From contig CM073198.1 in the NCBI GenBank assembly GCA_037042915.1, positions 2,976,001 to 3,040,000 on the forward strand: a DNA stretch of 64,000 nucleotides. The letters run 5' to 3'. This document shows positions 32,301 to 44,641 of this stretch, piece after piece; position 1 is the stretch's first letter, and every line of letters starts with the position of its first letter. The translations under genes were made by a program, and so were the position numbers. The notes under the pieces were generated by a model, which worked only from the letters and a program-made list of their open reading frames with translations, was not told the origin of the DNA and searched no databases. The stretch is from Auricularia sp. M13 (Eukaryota; Basidiomycota; Agaricomycetes; Auriculariales; Auriculariaceae).

Positions 32301-35087
32301 CTGGTACCACGAGCTGGGATTTTCGGGCTCAAAGTGAAGCTCGCCAAACAGAGCAAGGAGCAACGAGGTCTTGCCGCAGCCCGTCGGTCCAACGACAAGA
32401 TTGAGAGCGCCACGCTTGAACAGCAGCGTGCCATCGATACGGAGACGGAAGTTGCGACGACCAGATGGGTTTGGGGAGGTGGAGATTACGGATCCTGGAG
32501 TGGCCGTGCCGCTCGTTGGCGGAGCGTTCGCCCAGCGGAATGTTGCGTCGTGGAAGCCGATAGCATCTGGGGCAACATCCGGAGGCGGGATGTTAATCTG
32601 GATGTCGGGCTGAGGGCCGTGAGCGTATCGGTCAAGCAGCTCTGTCTAGAAGATAGTCAGGTAAATATGCGAGCATCCACAATAACACGGCATACGTCGT
32701 TGAGATACGTCGTGAGACGATCCAGCGAGACCTTGGCCTGGATGATGGTGGGAATAGTGTAGAACGTGATGTGCAGCTGGTCGCGCAACATCTCGAATAC
32801 GGCCATACTCGAGAAGACGACACTAGCGCTAAGCGTATTTCCCAATACTAGCGTGTATGTCGTGTAGGTAACCATCATCGTGGCGAGTGGGATCCAGTAG
32901 CTGAATAGTCTTTAGTAAGAGAGCAAAACCTTTTGAATGAATGTCATACTTGAGGTTCATGTTCAGCAAGCTCAGAATGCGAGCCTTGCGAATCCATACA
33001 AGCTCATCCTCACGCTTCTCTTGGAGACGCTCCTGGATCTTCCTCTCCCAGGCAAACAGCTTGATCATCCGAAGCAGCCCCATTGCTGCACAGTTGGGTT
33101 AGTATTGTACGGCGCAGTCCACGGCAAACACTCGCTTTCAGTGACATGTTGAATGCGAGCATCGGTCTTCTTCATGCGCTCGTTTGAGACCGTGTTCACC
33201 TTGGCTGCAATCCAGCCGGGCAGAGGGAAAGTGATGATCATCGTTGCGAGGCCAGCGAAGGCACTCCAGCCGAGAACCACGTATAGGAACCAGATACAGA
33301 TGACAATCTGCAGCGGGCAGTAGAGCACTTTGCCCGCATCAGCTACAGTCGATTTGAAGGCATGCGACATATACTCACCAAGGAATAGGAAATCGCGGGC
33401 CTCCGTGATGTTGGAAACATCGGTAGTGACCAAGTTGTTGATCTTCCCGACCAGGTTCTCGCTCTTTTCGTCCTTCTTGTCGCCAGCGGTGGACTTGGTG
33501 GAGGCTACGCTAGCCGACCGGGAACGCTTGTCCTTCTTGCCCTTGGCCGTGCTGCTCGCGGCTACAGAAGGCTCAGACCCGTGTAGCGTCTCGCTGCCTT
33601 CGGGGCTCGTGCCATCATCACTGTCCTCCTGCTCGATGACCGTGGTAGTTTCGCTCGGGACAGGCGTGTGGCCAGTGGAACCCTGGGCCTCCTCTTTCAT
33701 CCTAATCTTAAGCGCGTGCTCGAACACGAGCTGGGTCACGATAGCCTCGACGCGGACGAGCATGCGTGTCGCGATAAAGATGTACCACTGCATCGCGATG
33801 GAGCCGACGAGTGGACCCCAGAAGAGCCAACTAATCCACAGCCATGGACGCACGGTCGCGCCGACGCCGCCCGTCTCAATGTAGTTGAGCAGCCGGTTGA
33901 GCCCGACGGGCGCAAGGAAGGACGTGACGACCCGGAGGGAGATCATTATGCAGAGCACGACATAGTCCTTCTTGAAGACCTGCACGAAGCCCCAAACCAC
34001 GTGCCGCTTTTTGCCTGTCAGGAAGGGGTCCATGTGCTTGAAGGAGCGCTTTTTCAAGTACGAGGTACGGTCGTAATCGGCCAGCGGGGGCAGCTTGTCG
34101 AATGAGAGATGCGCGGAGCGGTATCCTGCCCAGACCAAGGGATCGAGGAAAGAGAAGAGCATGAAGCTGAGGAGCGATGCAGTCTGCTCCGGCGTCGGTT
34201 CAGACGGGTCGGACGGGTCTGCAGGGATGTACGGGTTGGGGATGAGCAGCGGCACCACGATCCCGACCAGCGTCAGAAGAATGAATTTTGGCCAGAAGAG
34301 CGTGTCTACGGGGATGTCAAGCGGGAGAGCGTGTACGTCGCTAACGGCCAAATGTCGCGGTAAACGTAGACAGCCCATGCTGTGAAAAGCACAAGGCCAA
34401 GGTGCAGGTGGACGAGAAAGACGCGACGAAGAGGTGCAATGAGCGCCCAAAGCGCGAGGACAGACGCGTACGCGTAGAACACGACGAATGAGATGTCGAT
34501 CCAGTCGGCTACGCTGAAGTGTTGGACGTCGTCAACATTCTTGGGATGCTTCTTCCAGTAGCGACCGCGTTTCTTTGAGCCCAACAGCGAATGCTCGTCG
34601 TGCACGTCCGACACGGCAGACGCGATGCTGAGGCCAAATAACGCAAGAGTGCCTAGGAAACGAACAAGCTTCCATGCAAAGATTTCTGCACCGCCAGTGC
34701 GCTGAACATGGGCGCGCAATTCGTTGAGGACGCCTGCTACCGGCTCAGCCGCAGTATCATCCTGCGCTGGCTCTGATCCACGCCGGCGCTTGAGGGCAAG
34801 TCTGAGGTGCGCAACGGATCCGTGGAGCGCCAGAAGGCCCAGCGACACGGCTGCCGCGTATATCGGGATGAGCAGCGAGTTTTGCCAGATTCTAGAGGAA
34901 TAACGAGCCGATTAACACGCTTTTGCTGTCCCCCGCCACAATCGACTCACGGGACCGTATCCTCCTCCGAAGAGGATTTCAGCGCCAGAAATCTTTGCAA
35001 ACGGTGTGAGAAACGGTGGCTCGCAAAGACCGCAAGACAGACTCACGGCTGCAGCGACGAGGGCGCCCAGAGGGCCAGCTGCTCCAT
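29336..35087 (-). CDS. ABCC (MRP-type) full ABC transporter
   Basis: Full-length ABC exporter of the multidrug-resistance-associated/YCF1-YBT1 type, likely at the vacuolar or plasma membrane, moving conjugated organic anions or xenobiotics. The start ATG at 35087 ([14 protein letters not shown]) is chosen because only this frame joins the next exons ([18 protein letters not shown]). The domains run: N-terminal TMD0-like spans, membrane domain 1 with a charged insert (about 33450-33690), NBD1 ([48 protein letters not shown]), membrane domain 2, and NBD2 ([49 protein letters not shown]). The LSLGQ form is typical of ABCC NBD2. About 15 introns and about 1,550 residues. A frame change near 34335, after RDIWPLA, needs one base. 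Confidence 0.88.
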
Positions 35088-35580
35088 AGCTCAAGCTGTT
35101 GTCTGGAGGGGAGAGACGCGTGCGTCGCACCCAAAAGTAGACGGCGATTGATAAAGGATACATTCGGGCGCAGTCCGGATCAGTACGCCAGTGCCTGGCG
35201 CCCATGTGCGAGTCACATCCAGCGGAACTGACGGTCGGCGACAGCGCATACAGCTTGCGAATGCCTGTTTGCGGCGCCTATGGAGCGCGAATTGCGTTTC
35301 GGCGTCTTGGAGACAATTTATATATTCATAATACGGTATACTGTGCCGTTTCTTCTCTCCGGTTGTGTGGTCTTTCGACAGCAAAGCAGAGAGTCCGAGC
35401 GGCTCTTCCTTTCTAATACGCGCTCTCTGATTCGAACCGAGGTTCGCGAAGGTGTCGTCCGGCACGACGGCGTCGGCTGCGCGTTCTCCGGGTGGGTCAT
35501 TCTACTCCTAAACAATCGACAAATGACGACTTGTTGTCCGGCATCCTCTCTTTGTCTCCTGTCAACTCGCAAGTAAACGG
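35088..35580. promoter_or_regulatory. Divergent intergenic region, 493 bp
   Basis: Between the ABCC transporter (minus) and the epoxide hydrolase (plus). An AT-rich stretch (TTTATATATTCATAATACGG near 35318) could act as a TATA element. No coding signal is supported here. Confidence 0.45.
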
Positions 35581-37406
35581 ATGGCAACCAAGCGCACGAG
35601 CAAGCCAGGGGACGACGTGCCTGCGCCCAGACGGATTGAGGTGGCGTTTCCGGATGCTGTCGTCGAGCAGATGAACGCGCTCCTCAAGCTTGCCACATTA
35701 CCAGACCAGGCGCCGTTCCCAGAGGCAGGATGGCAAGAAGGCATTGAGTTGAACTGGCTCAAAGATGTACGTATAGCGCGTTGACAGCTTAACGTCGTTG
35801 ACTCCCGCCTTCCAGGTCAAGCGCAAGTGGGAGGAAGAATTTTCGTGGCCTGAGCTCAGCGCTGAAATTAACAAGTAAGTACGGCTCAATACGGATACGC
35901 AGATACTCATGAGGATACCACAGATGGCCGAATTACATGTGCCGCTTCGACGAGGACGACGTCGACTTGCACTTCGTGCATGTGCCCAGCGACCATCCGG
36001 ATGCTGTCCCGTTGCTCCTTTTGCACGGTTGGCCCGGTATGCTGCATCTCCATTTCAGTATTCACCCGGGCTCAATGCATGATCATCCTGTCAGGGACAT
36101 TCTACGATTTCCACAAGGTCATCGAACCCCTAACACGGCCCACCGTCCCGGGCTCGCCTGCGTTAGTGCGACTGCTGCGGGTGCACTCGGACGTTTATGC
36201 TGAACGTTATTTCCACAGGTTCCATGTTGTCATACCATCTCTCCCTGGTTAGTGTCTATTTTTCTACATGTGATGATACTAACAGGTTGAGAGTAGGATA
36301 CTTCCTGTCTACGTATCCTGCGCGGTCGGGTTTTACGCTCGTCGATACCGCGCGCATCCTCCACAAGTTGATGACCCAGGTTCTGGGCTACGATCGTTTC
36401 ATGTGCCAGGGAGGCGATTGTACGTGAACTTACTGCGAATGGGTGTCCTGCTCACAGTCGTCTAATAGGGGGCTACTACATCCTCAGAGCATTGATTTCT
36501 ATGCCAGAGACTTGCCACAGCGTCCCTCTCGCCCACTTCAATATGTTTCCTGCCCCAGAAGCTGGCGCTGCGTATTGGATTTCGAGGCTCACCAACGCTA
36601 TTCCCGCGTTTCTTGACGTTTTGCCCGGATGGAAATCGACCAAGGACCTCGTGGAGAGCGCCGCATTGTCACTCGTTCTGACACCCGGGGAACTGCAAAG
36701 CCTGAAGAGACACAAGGGTTTGGCGCTACTGGGGCGGGATACGTTGCCATCCAAAGCACAAAGGTGTGATCACTGTGATGGAGGAGGGCCAAATACTGAC
36801 GTTTGACGTGCTAGCCATTGACTGTGGGTTATGCGATTCAAGCCTCTCCAGTGTCGCTGCTTGCATACATCGGAGAGAAAATGAACCAGTGGAGCGATGT
36901 TGAGTCGCCACACTTTGATACGAGGGACGTGATCGCGACAGTCATGTTATACTATCTCAGGTGTGCAGACCCTTCATCGTAACGCCATTGCTATCTGATG
37001 ATGTTCTCTTCTTTCAGCAAGAGTTTTGCGACGGCTACCTTGATCTACCACGAGAGCAAACTGTGCGGGAGGACATGACCTACAAGCCGGGGGTCTGGAA
37101 AGCTTCGAAAGACAGCCTCATCGGCTATACATTATTCGTGCGTTTGGCGTTGACCATGTCAAGCGTTGTGCTGATATGATCTTGCCAGCCATGCGATCCA
37201 GGGTGAGTGGGACTGATAGGGTCGTGTAAATGAATTCATCACGAGCGTTCCTGGACAGGGCGGGTCGACGTTCGGGCATTAAGCCAGTTGGGAACTTGGT
37301 CTTTTGGCGCGAGAAGAGTTATGGCGGCCATTTCCCAGCCCTAGATAATCCTGGTGGACTGTGCGACGACCTGAGGGCGTTTGCAGTGTTGCACTGGGTG
37401 GTGTAG
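35581..37406 (+). CDS. Epoxide hydrolase (EHN domain + alpha/beta hydrolase)
   Basis: A microsomal-type epoxide hydrolase that opens epoxides to diols through an ester intermediate. The N-terminal EHN domain ([48 protein letters not shown]) is followed by the oxyanion-hole motif [21 protein letters not shown], the nucleophile motif [13 protein letters not shown] (Asp) and the catalytic His motif [10 protein letters not shown]. About ten introns, about 415 residues. Frame breaks at GGG 36716-36718 (adding G gives [14 protein letters not shown]) and AAA 37058-37060 (adding A gives [13 protein letters not shown]) are probably consensus errors. Its neighbours are two exporters, an ABCC transporter and a STE6-like pump. 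A link to detoxification or lipid-pheromone export is only a guess. Confidence 0.87.
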
Positions 37407-37610
37407 TGTTGTTCAGGAGTTGTTTGAGCCAGACAATAGGTTGTTGTGTTGTTCGGGCCGGACCGGTGTTTGGTGCCGGATGCGTGGACAAAAAAGCCGG
37501 CGGAGTGTTCGGAAGCTTTTGTGGCCTGCTATTGTGCTCGCTGAGACCTCTTAGTGTGGCACAGGGGGCGGACCACGCATTCGCTTGTCTCACGAATATC
37601 CCGGCTCGAG

Positions 37611-40600
37611 ATGCATGGGCCCTCAAGTGCTCTCGCTGTGGACACCACGACGCACGACCCGCACGCTCTGTACTCGCCGTCCACGCCGTCCATGACCTCC
37701 TCCTCGCCCGCCCCGTCCGCCCCCATCCCCCGTCCCCAGCACACGCCGCCAACGCCTTCTATTCGACTTTTATATTCGTTTTTGACTAGACGCGACCTTT
37801 TCGCGTGCATTCTCCCCGCTGTCGTCGCGTCCGTCGCCGCAGGGGGCGTCGCTCCTTTTATGACCGTCGTTCTCGGCCAGGCATTCCAAGTATTCTCTCA
37901 GTTCCCCACCAACGGCCAGCCCTCAGAGCAGGACAAGCGCGATCTGCTGCACGGCGTCGGCGTCGCCTCGCTCGAGCTGCTCCTCCTCGCCGTCGGCTCC
38001 TTCGCGCTCACGGCCACCATGTCGTCGCTCTGGATCTGGTCCGGCGAGCGCAACGTGATGCGCATCCGCAAGCGCGTCTACGAGGCCGTCACCTCCCGCG
38101 ACATGGTCTGGTTCGACAACAAACTCGGCGGCAGCGACGACGATGCTGCCAACGACGCCTCGTCCGATGAACACCTCGGCCCCGCCGGTCTCATGGCCAA
38201 GTTTGCCAAGTACGTATTTCCATCCAGCGTCCCGGTCCTCGCTAACCTCGCTGTAAAAACAGAGATACTGACGACGTGCGAGCTGCCTCGTCTCTCGCCA
38301 TGGGCCAGCTCGTGCAGTTCCTCGTCACATTCCTTACCGCTCTCATTCTCGCCTTCAAAGCGTCCTGGTCTCTGACGCTCGTCATTCTCGCGACCGTCCC
38401 AGTGACGGTGGTCATCCAGGGCCTCTCCCAGGCCTTCTCCGGGCCTCTTCTTGAACGCGAGCGCAACAGCTTTTCGTCCGCCGGAAATGTCATCTCGCGC
38501 GCCGTTTCCTCCATCGCGACTGTCAAAGCCTTCAACGGAGCTCCGTACGAGGCCACCAGCCTCGGAAAGCACCTGAATGCCCTGCATGGCATTGTGATTC
38601 GGACGTCCGCCCTGTGGGGCTTCACCACGGCGGTTTCCCAGTTCAGTCTGCTGTCCATGTTCGTCCAGGGCTTCTGGTTCGGCTCCTACCTCATGCGCAA
38701 AGGCCAGCTCACGTTCGGAGACGTCGTCTCCGTCTTCTGGGCATGCCTCATCGCCGCCTCGAACTTCCAGATGTCAATCCCGCTGCTCATCACGCTCGCT
38801 CGGGGCAAATGGGCCATGGTGTCTCTGGTCACGCTCATTGACCCGCCTCCGTCGGACTTCCCAGCGCCGTCCCCGCGCTCGTCGATGAACATGCCGCTCT
38901 CTCCCGGCACTCCCCACCGCACCTTCATTCCCATCGCTCGCCGTGGTTCCGCGGCAGTCGCTCTCCGCAAGATTCGCCCGGCCGGTACGCCGCTGGGCGA
39001 GATCGTGCTACGCGATGTGACCTTCTCGTACCCTACACGGCCTGACCATGCGGTCGTGTCCGGCGTGTCGATGTTCATTCCTGCGAAGGAAATGACCTTC
39101 ATCGTCGGTCCCTCTGGCTCGGGCAAGTCAACCATCGCGCAGCTCCTGCTGCGCATGTACGAGCCGAACATGGGGACCATCGACTTCGACGATCAGTCGC
39201 TCGAGTTCCTTGATGAGAACTTCACCAAGGAGCATGTAGCCGCTGTCGCGCAGGGATGCGTCCTCTTCGACATGACGGTGCACGAGAACGTTGCGATGGG
39301 ACTTGCGGGCGTGCCTGGACGATCGCCCCAGGACGCAACGCGCGACGAGGTCAGCGATGCATGCCGGATTGCACTCGTACATGAGTTCGTTCGCGACCTC
39401 CCGGAGGGCTATGAGACGAAGCTCGGAACCGGTGGTGCCAACCTGTCCGGCGGACAGAAGCAGCGTCTGGCTATTGCTCGCGCCAAGCTCCGCGACCCGA
39501 CAGTTCTTATCCTCGGTATGTTGACTTGGCCTGTATTCTCGTTCCACGATGCTAACAAGACATCGCAGACGAAGCTACTTCAGCCCTGGACCCCACTTCC
39601 CGGCACCTTGTCTTTGAAGCCATTCGTTCCTGGCGCAAGGGCAAGACAACGCTCGTCATCACTCATGATCTTGGACTCATCGACCCCGCCGACTTCGTGT
39701 ACGTGATGAAGGACGGCGAGGTCGCCGAGCAAGGCTACCGGGAGGACCTCGAGAACGCCAACACGTCTCTGTGGAAGGAGATGCGCCAGTTCAGCAATAC
39801 CGTTCGCGAGCCCGCGGCGTACGGCTGGGCACCCGAGGTTGTCATCGACACGGCCAGTGAAGTCGACGCCGTCTTGGACGAGACCGAGCAGGTCAACACC
39901 GAGAAGCGCGCGCGTCACGCCAGCAAGCACGCGAGCATCTTGACCGTTGGTGCCGCCCTTCGCCCTGCCAGCCAGTGGATGCTCGATGCGATCGCCGACA
40001 TCACGCGAACCACCGAGCACCCGCCGCTCCCCCAGAACGAGAAGATCGCACCGTCTGCCTGGCAGAGCGAGCCCTTCGATCGGTACACCAAGCATGCGTC
40101 TATGAAGATGACACGCCGCGCCGCGCGTCCGTCGAGCATTGCCATTCCTCCACTCGCCATCCCGGAGACGGCACGCGAGTCTATCTTCCATGCTCGCCGC
40201 TCCAGCTTGCAGTTCACGCCTACGTCGCCGACCTTCGTTCAGATCGAAGACGACAAGGAGTTTGATCTCGAGAAGAGCGCCATGGCCCTCAGTGGTACGA
40301 CTGCGAGCCAGCGGCGCGACTTCAAGCCGACGCGCCAGCGTTGGGACAAGCCCGTCGTCGAGGTCAAGGTCGAGAAGAAGTCCCGCTTCGCCCACAAGAA
40401 GGTGGACAAGGAAGATGTCCCGCACGGCGAGCAGCGCGCATCGCTCATCGAGGTTGCTCGCTTCTTCTGGCCCACAGTCCCGAACAAGGGCATGATCGTG
40501 CTTGGTGTCGTCGCCGCGCTCCTCAGCGGTGCCATGACGCCCATTTTCTCGTTCTTGTTCTCCAAGCTGCTCATCGCAACGGCGAACGTGAAGACGCAGG

Positions 40601-42336
40601 GCACGGCCGAGATCACTCGCACTGCTCTCTTCGTTCTCCTCGTGGCTTTCGGCGATGGCTTCTTCGCTGGACTCAAGTACTTCATCATGGAGGTCGCCGG
40701 CTTCAAGTGGATCGACAGCCTGCGCCGCAAGTGCTTTCCGCGTGTGTTGCTCCAGGACAAGAAGTGGTTCGACGAGCCCGCCAACTCTTCGGAGCGTCTC
40801 ATGCACACGTTCATGAAGGACGGCGATGACGCCCGCGCGCTTATCGTCACGGTGCTCGCCCAGGCTGTGCTTGTCTTCTCCATGGTCAGCGTCGGCCTGA
40901 TCTGGGCCCTCATCCAAGGCTGGCAGCTCACCCTGGCCGGTCTTGCGATCGGGCCTGTCTTCGCCATCGTGATGACTGTCCAAGCACGGTTGATTTCGCA
41001 CTTCGAGCTGCGCAACAAGCGCGCCCGGGAAGAGGTTGCTCGTCGATATCATGATGTGAGTAGTCTCGTAGCTTCATTCTGAAGTCGTAACTGACTGGCA
41101 TCAATAGGCCATCGCCAATATTCGCGAGATTCGTTCAATGGCTTTTGAGAGCGTATTCAAGGAACAGTATGACGACGCTGTGGACCGTGCCCTCAGGTCT
41201 GGTACTCGGGGCGGATTCGCAGAAGGTGGCACCGTCGGTGTTGCCAGTGCCTTGATCTATGTTGCCGAAGGTGTGTTTTTCCGTGACTGTTACGGAGCCT
41301 CTGGTTCTAATGCACACTCTTAGCCCTTCTTTTCTACGTCGGCGCCATCCTAATCGCTAAAGGCGAATATACATATCTACGAATGATGCAGGTCCTCAAC
41401 CTTGTAGCATTTACTGTCACGATTGCGTCTCAGCTCCTGGCGTTCGGTGCGTTTCTTCATTCGCCAATAGCAATTTCGATACTGACCATTGTTGCAGTTG
41501 AACGGATAGCCAAGGCTGTGCAAGCAGCTCACGATTTCAGTCGCATTGTCAACCTGCGCACGGACACTGACGAATCTCATGGAACATTACGACCACCCGT
41601 CCGTGGCTCCGTTGCATTCAACAACGTGACGTTCGCCTATCCCCAACGCCCCGACGCTCCTGTGCTGCGTGGTCTCAACGTGCAGTTCAACGAAGGAGAG
41701 TCGGTCGCCATCGTTGGCTCGTCAGGTTCCGGCAAGTCGACCATCGCTGCCCTCCTCCAACGTCTGTACGAGCCTACGACTGGCTCCATCACCATTGGCG
41801 GGAACCCTGTTTCGGAGACGGACGTCGTCTGGCTCCGTGAACACGTTGCGGTCGTTTCCCAGTCGCCACACCTGTTCGACGCCTCGGTTTCCGACAACAT
41901 CGCCTATGGAAATCGTCCGGTACCGCCTGTGGATATCGTGCGCGCCGCGCGCGAAGCCCACATCCACGACTTCATCGCCACTCTGCCTCGCGGATATGAG
42001 ACCTCTATCGGAGAGAATGCCGCCCTCATCTCTGGTGGTCAAGCGCAGCGCATACAAATCGCGCGCGCGCTTGTGCGCTCTGCGCACATTCTCATCCTTG
42101 ACGAGTGCACAAGCGCTCTCGATCCCGCGAGCGAGTCTGCCGTCATGGACACTCTGCGGCATGTCAAGCGTGGCCGCACGACGCTCATGATCACCCACAA
42201 GGTGCCCATCATGCGCATGTGCGACCGCATAGTGGTCGTGCAAGATGGCGAAGTACTGGAGCAAGGCTCGTACGACGAGCTCATGGCGCGCCGCAGGGCG
42301 TTCTTCAAGCTGGCGAGCGCCGGCGAATGGGCGTGA
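37611..42336 (+). CDS. STE6: STE6-like full ABCB transporter (mating pheromone / a-factor type exporter)
   Basis: A full ABCB pump (TMD-NBD-TMD-NBD, about 1,480 residues). In fungi, Ste6 exports farnesylated peptide pheromone. The start ATG at 37611 precedes a Ser/Pro-rich leader. TMD1 begins FACILPAVVASVAAGGVAPF. NBD1 has GPSGSGKSTIAQLL, LSGGQKQRLAIARA and DEATSALD. A long linker (about 39830-40450) is basic and Ser-rich. TMD2 begins MIVLGVVAALLSGAMTPIF. NBD2 has GSSGSGKSTIAALLQ, ISGGQAQRIQIARAL and DECTSALDPAS, with a Cys in place of Ala. Introns lie near 38214, 39515, 41055, 41271 and 41446. The frame is unbroken over 4.7 kb. The family assignment to ABCB is certain; the pheromone role is inferred from overall likeness to basidiomycete STE6 and not from any linked mating gene. 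Confidence 0.82.
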
Positions 42337-43879
42337 CAGCCTCCACCCCGTGTTTATCTTTCAACGATCTATCTAGAGGACAATCTTACACTCACCCACG
42401 AGCTTAGTTACGCATCTGCCACACCTCCCGCCGTCATCTGGAATTCGTCTTCACTGCGACGCGCCGACTGAGGTTTATGTTTACGCAATGTAGATTACAC
42501 GCACTGTAACGGAATTGAATGAGAATCTTGAATGCAGGCAGAACTCGACGCGTGATGATCCTGGCTTGAACTTGGAGTCTCTTCTTCTGGTCGTCTGCAC
42601 TTAGCCGGGGAACCTTTCTTTCGCTACACGTTGACGCTGTACTACTGTACGAGCGCGACGGGTTTCGGAACCGGGGGCTTGCAACCTCCCCTCGTCTTGC
42701 CATTGTGTTTGTTATCAGCAATTCCGCAACGCCCTCAATCCTAGCTCTGCAAAGTCACGTGCGACGTTGTCGGAGCGACTTCCTCGCGGATAGACGGCTT
42801 CCGTGCTCTCGATATAGAAATGACAAGCTCTGCTCCTGCAGGGGGGACGTACCAGCTGATTCAGGGTATAAACCCGTTTCCGTATGAATCAGTGGGGCTG
42901 TATAATTGCCCTGCAGCACATGTCCTGTGCGAGGGGCTGCGACGCGTTGTCTTAAACGGTCTAGGCAAGCCGCATGCGCAACGAGGCCAACTGGCGGACA
43001 ATGACGCTTGGCACTGCGCATGCGTGATCACTCGTCCCGCGCCGACAGCTCAGTTCGGCCAGGATGGGCAAGGAATGTTACGGTGCTGAGGAAGTGTGTG
43101 ACTCGATCCTGTGGCGCCCCGCACGCACACACGCCGCCCAGCGCGCGGTTACTGTCCCCGTTATCGATGGCCTCCTTGTAACTTCCGCTTTGGGACGCAA
43201 ACACTATTCTCTGCGTGTTTGCAGACGGTGTGGGTGTGGGTGCGGGGCATGGACAATGGACAATGGACGATGGGGTACGGGCAGGCGCGCGCGTGTGTGT
43301 TTGCTCGGGACGTAAGGATCGCCAGGGGGAAGGATGTGGGGATTTGGGAAGCCCTGCGGGATCTCCGCATCGGGCGTGCCGGCGCGAGTCACGCTTAGAT
43401 TTCGAGTCACTCCGGAGCGAAGCTTATCGTGCATGCGCATGCGCAGCGTCTGTGTGTGTGCTGGTGGATGAGGATTGGATTGCTATTGCGACGGGGGTGG
43501 GGTTCTGCTATCTAAAAGGACACATTGCTAACTAACTAGCTACGACGACGACGGCGGGAGAGCAAGACCGGGTGACTGCCTACTGATACATGGGGGAATA
43601 CGGGTACTAGCTAAGAAAAAAACCAAGGCAATGTAGTGATATAGGAGAACAAGCAGGGTGGGATGGTGAGGCTGGGGTTGGGATGGGCTTTGAACCGTCC
43701 GCAGGGCAGTGATTGGGAAGTGGGAGTGGCGAGGGGGGTCGTGAAGATCGTAGTATAGACATGAATGATGAAGAAACGAAGATGGGTCAAGGGCGGGCGC
43801 AATCTAGATGCGATAAATGGAGTCGACGGCGAGGAGAGAGTAGCGGGGAAAGCGCGAACGGAGAGCGACGAGTGGGTGA
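42337..43879. other. Gene-poor intergenic region, 1.5 kb
   Basis: Lies between the convergent STE6-like gene and the DUF6699 gene. Short ORFs have no family features. It contains three GCGCATGCG-type palindromic motifs (42971-42980, 43015-43025, 43431-43446), a short tandem ACAATGG (43247-43268) and GT-rich stretches near 43210-43245. No tRNA or mobile element was recognised. Confidence 0.5.
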
Positions 43880-44641
43880 TCATCTCTGCAAGGTCGAGAA
43901 GAAGACCTCCAGCGTCTGGTTTGGTCGGACGCAGACGCCCATGAATACCCGCGCGCCCTCCAGCACGTGCAGGTAGCGAAGGTTGGACTGGGAACGCGCG
44001 CATTGCTGCATGCGCGACAGCTTGGGCGATTGCAATGCGGGGAGGAAATGCGGGTCGATGTGACGTTGCAGGGCGTGGTAAATGGCGTCGAGGACCTGTC
44101 CAACGGTGACGCCGTTTGGGTTGGCTACAGTGGTGTCCATGGTCGGGATGCCGACGCCGAAGTTGAGCTTAATTGTCGCTTGGCTCATGCGCAGGTTGGT
44201 GGCCGAGGCGTTCCTGCTGTGCAACGCTGGCGGCGGCTGGCTGACGTCCCAGACGTAGGGGAGCTGGTGGCCGGTCCAGCGTATGGCGGGGTCGGCGGCG
44301 ACGGCGGGTAATTGGAGGCCGGGCAGCGACGCGCGGGGCGGCGACGGCGGCGACGGGTAAGCCTGGGCGGCGTGTGCGTGCGAGGGCGGCGTGCGATAGG
44401 CCGCGGCGGCCGGGGCGACAGTCCTGGGAGTCGCGGGGGCTATGGCCGCGGTGAGCACGTGCGGGGGCGGAGACGGGAAGCCACGCGGCGACTTACGCGA
44501 TGGCAAGTACGCGACGTGCGGAGACAGGGGCGGCAGCGGGACTGTGTGCATGTGTGGCGTCGAGGGCAGCGGCGCGGGGCCCAGCATGGCCGTGCGGGCG
44601 CCGACGGGCAGGTTGTGGTTGGGCGTCGGGTAGTAGCTCAT
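43880..44641 (-). CDS. DUF6699 domain protein (Agaricomycete-type, unknown function)
   Basis: A single-exon gene of 253 codons with ATG at 44641. The N-terminal ~115 residues are Pro/Ala-rich and disordered. The C-terminal ~120 residues match the DUF6699 pattern common in mushroom-forming fungi: LPYVWDVSQPPP, MSQATIKLNFG, VTVGQVLDAIYHALQRHI, then a Phe/Leu-rich end with LHVLEGARVFMGVCVRPNQ and LEVFFSTLQ. Function is unknown. It stands alone in about 4.8 kb of otherwise non-coding DNA. Confidence 0.75.
   Translation of the reverse strand: MSYYPTPNHNLPVGARTAMLGPAPLPSTPHMHTVPLPPLSPHVAYLPSRKSPRGFPSPPPHVLTAAIAPATPRTVAPAAAAYRTPPSHAHAAQAYPSPPSPPRASLPGLQLPAVAADPAIRWTGHQLPYVWDVSQPPPALHSRNASATNLRMSQATIKLNFGVGIPTMDTTVANPNGVTVGQVLDAIYHALQRHIDPHFLPALQSPKLSRMQQCARSQSNLRYLHVLEGARVFMGVCVRPNQTLEVFFSTLQR

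Noticed and set aside
34912-35205. Upstream ATGs (35205, 35163) as the start of the ABCC transporter
   Set aside because: Their frame cannot be joined to the following exons; only the ATG at 35087 gives a continuous protein.
42820-43089. 90-codon plus-strand ORF after the STE6-like gene
   Set aside because: No recognisable features; it overlaps opposite-strand ORFs and palindromic motifs.
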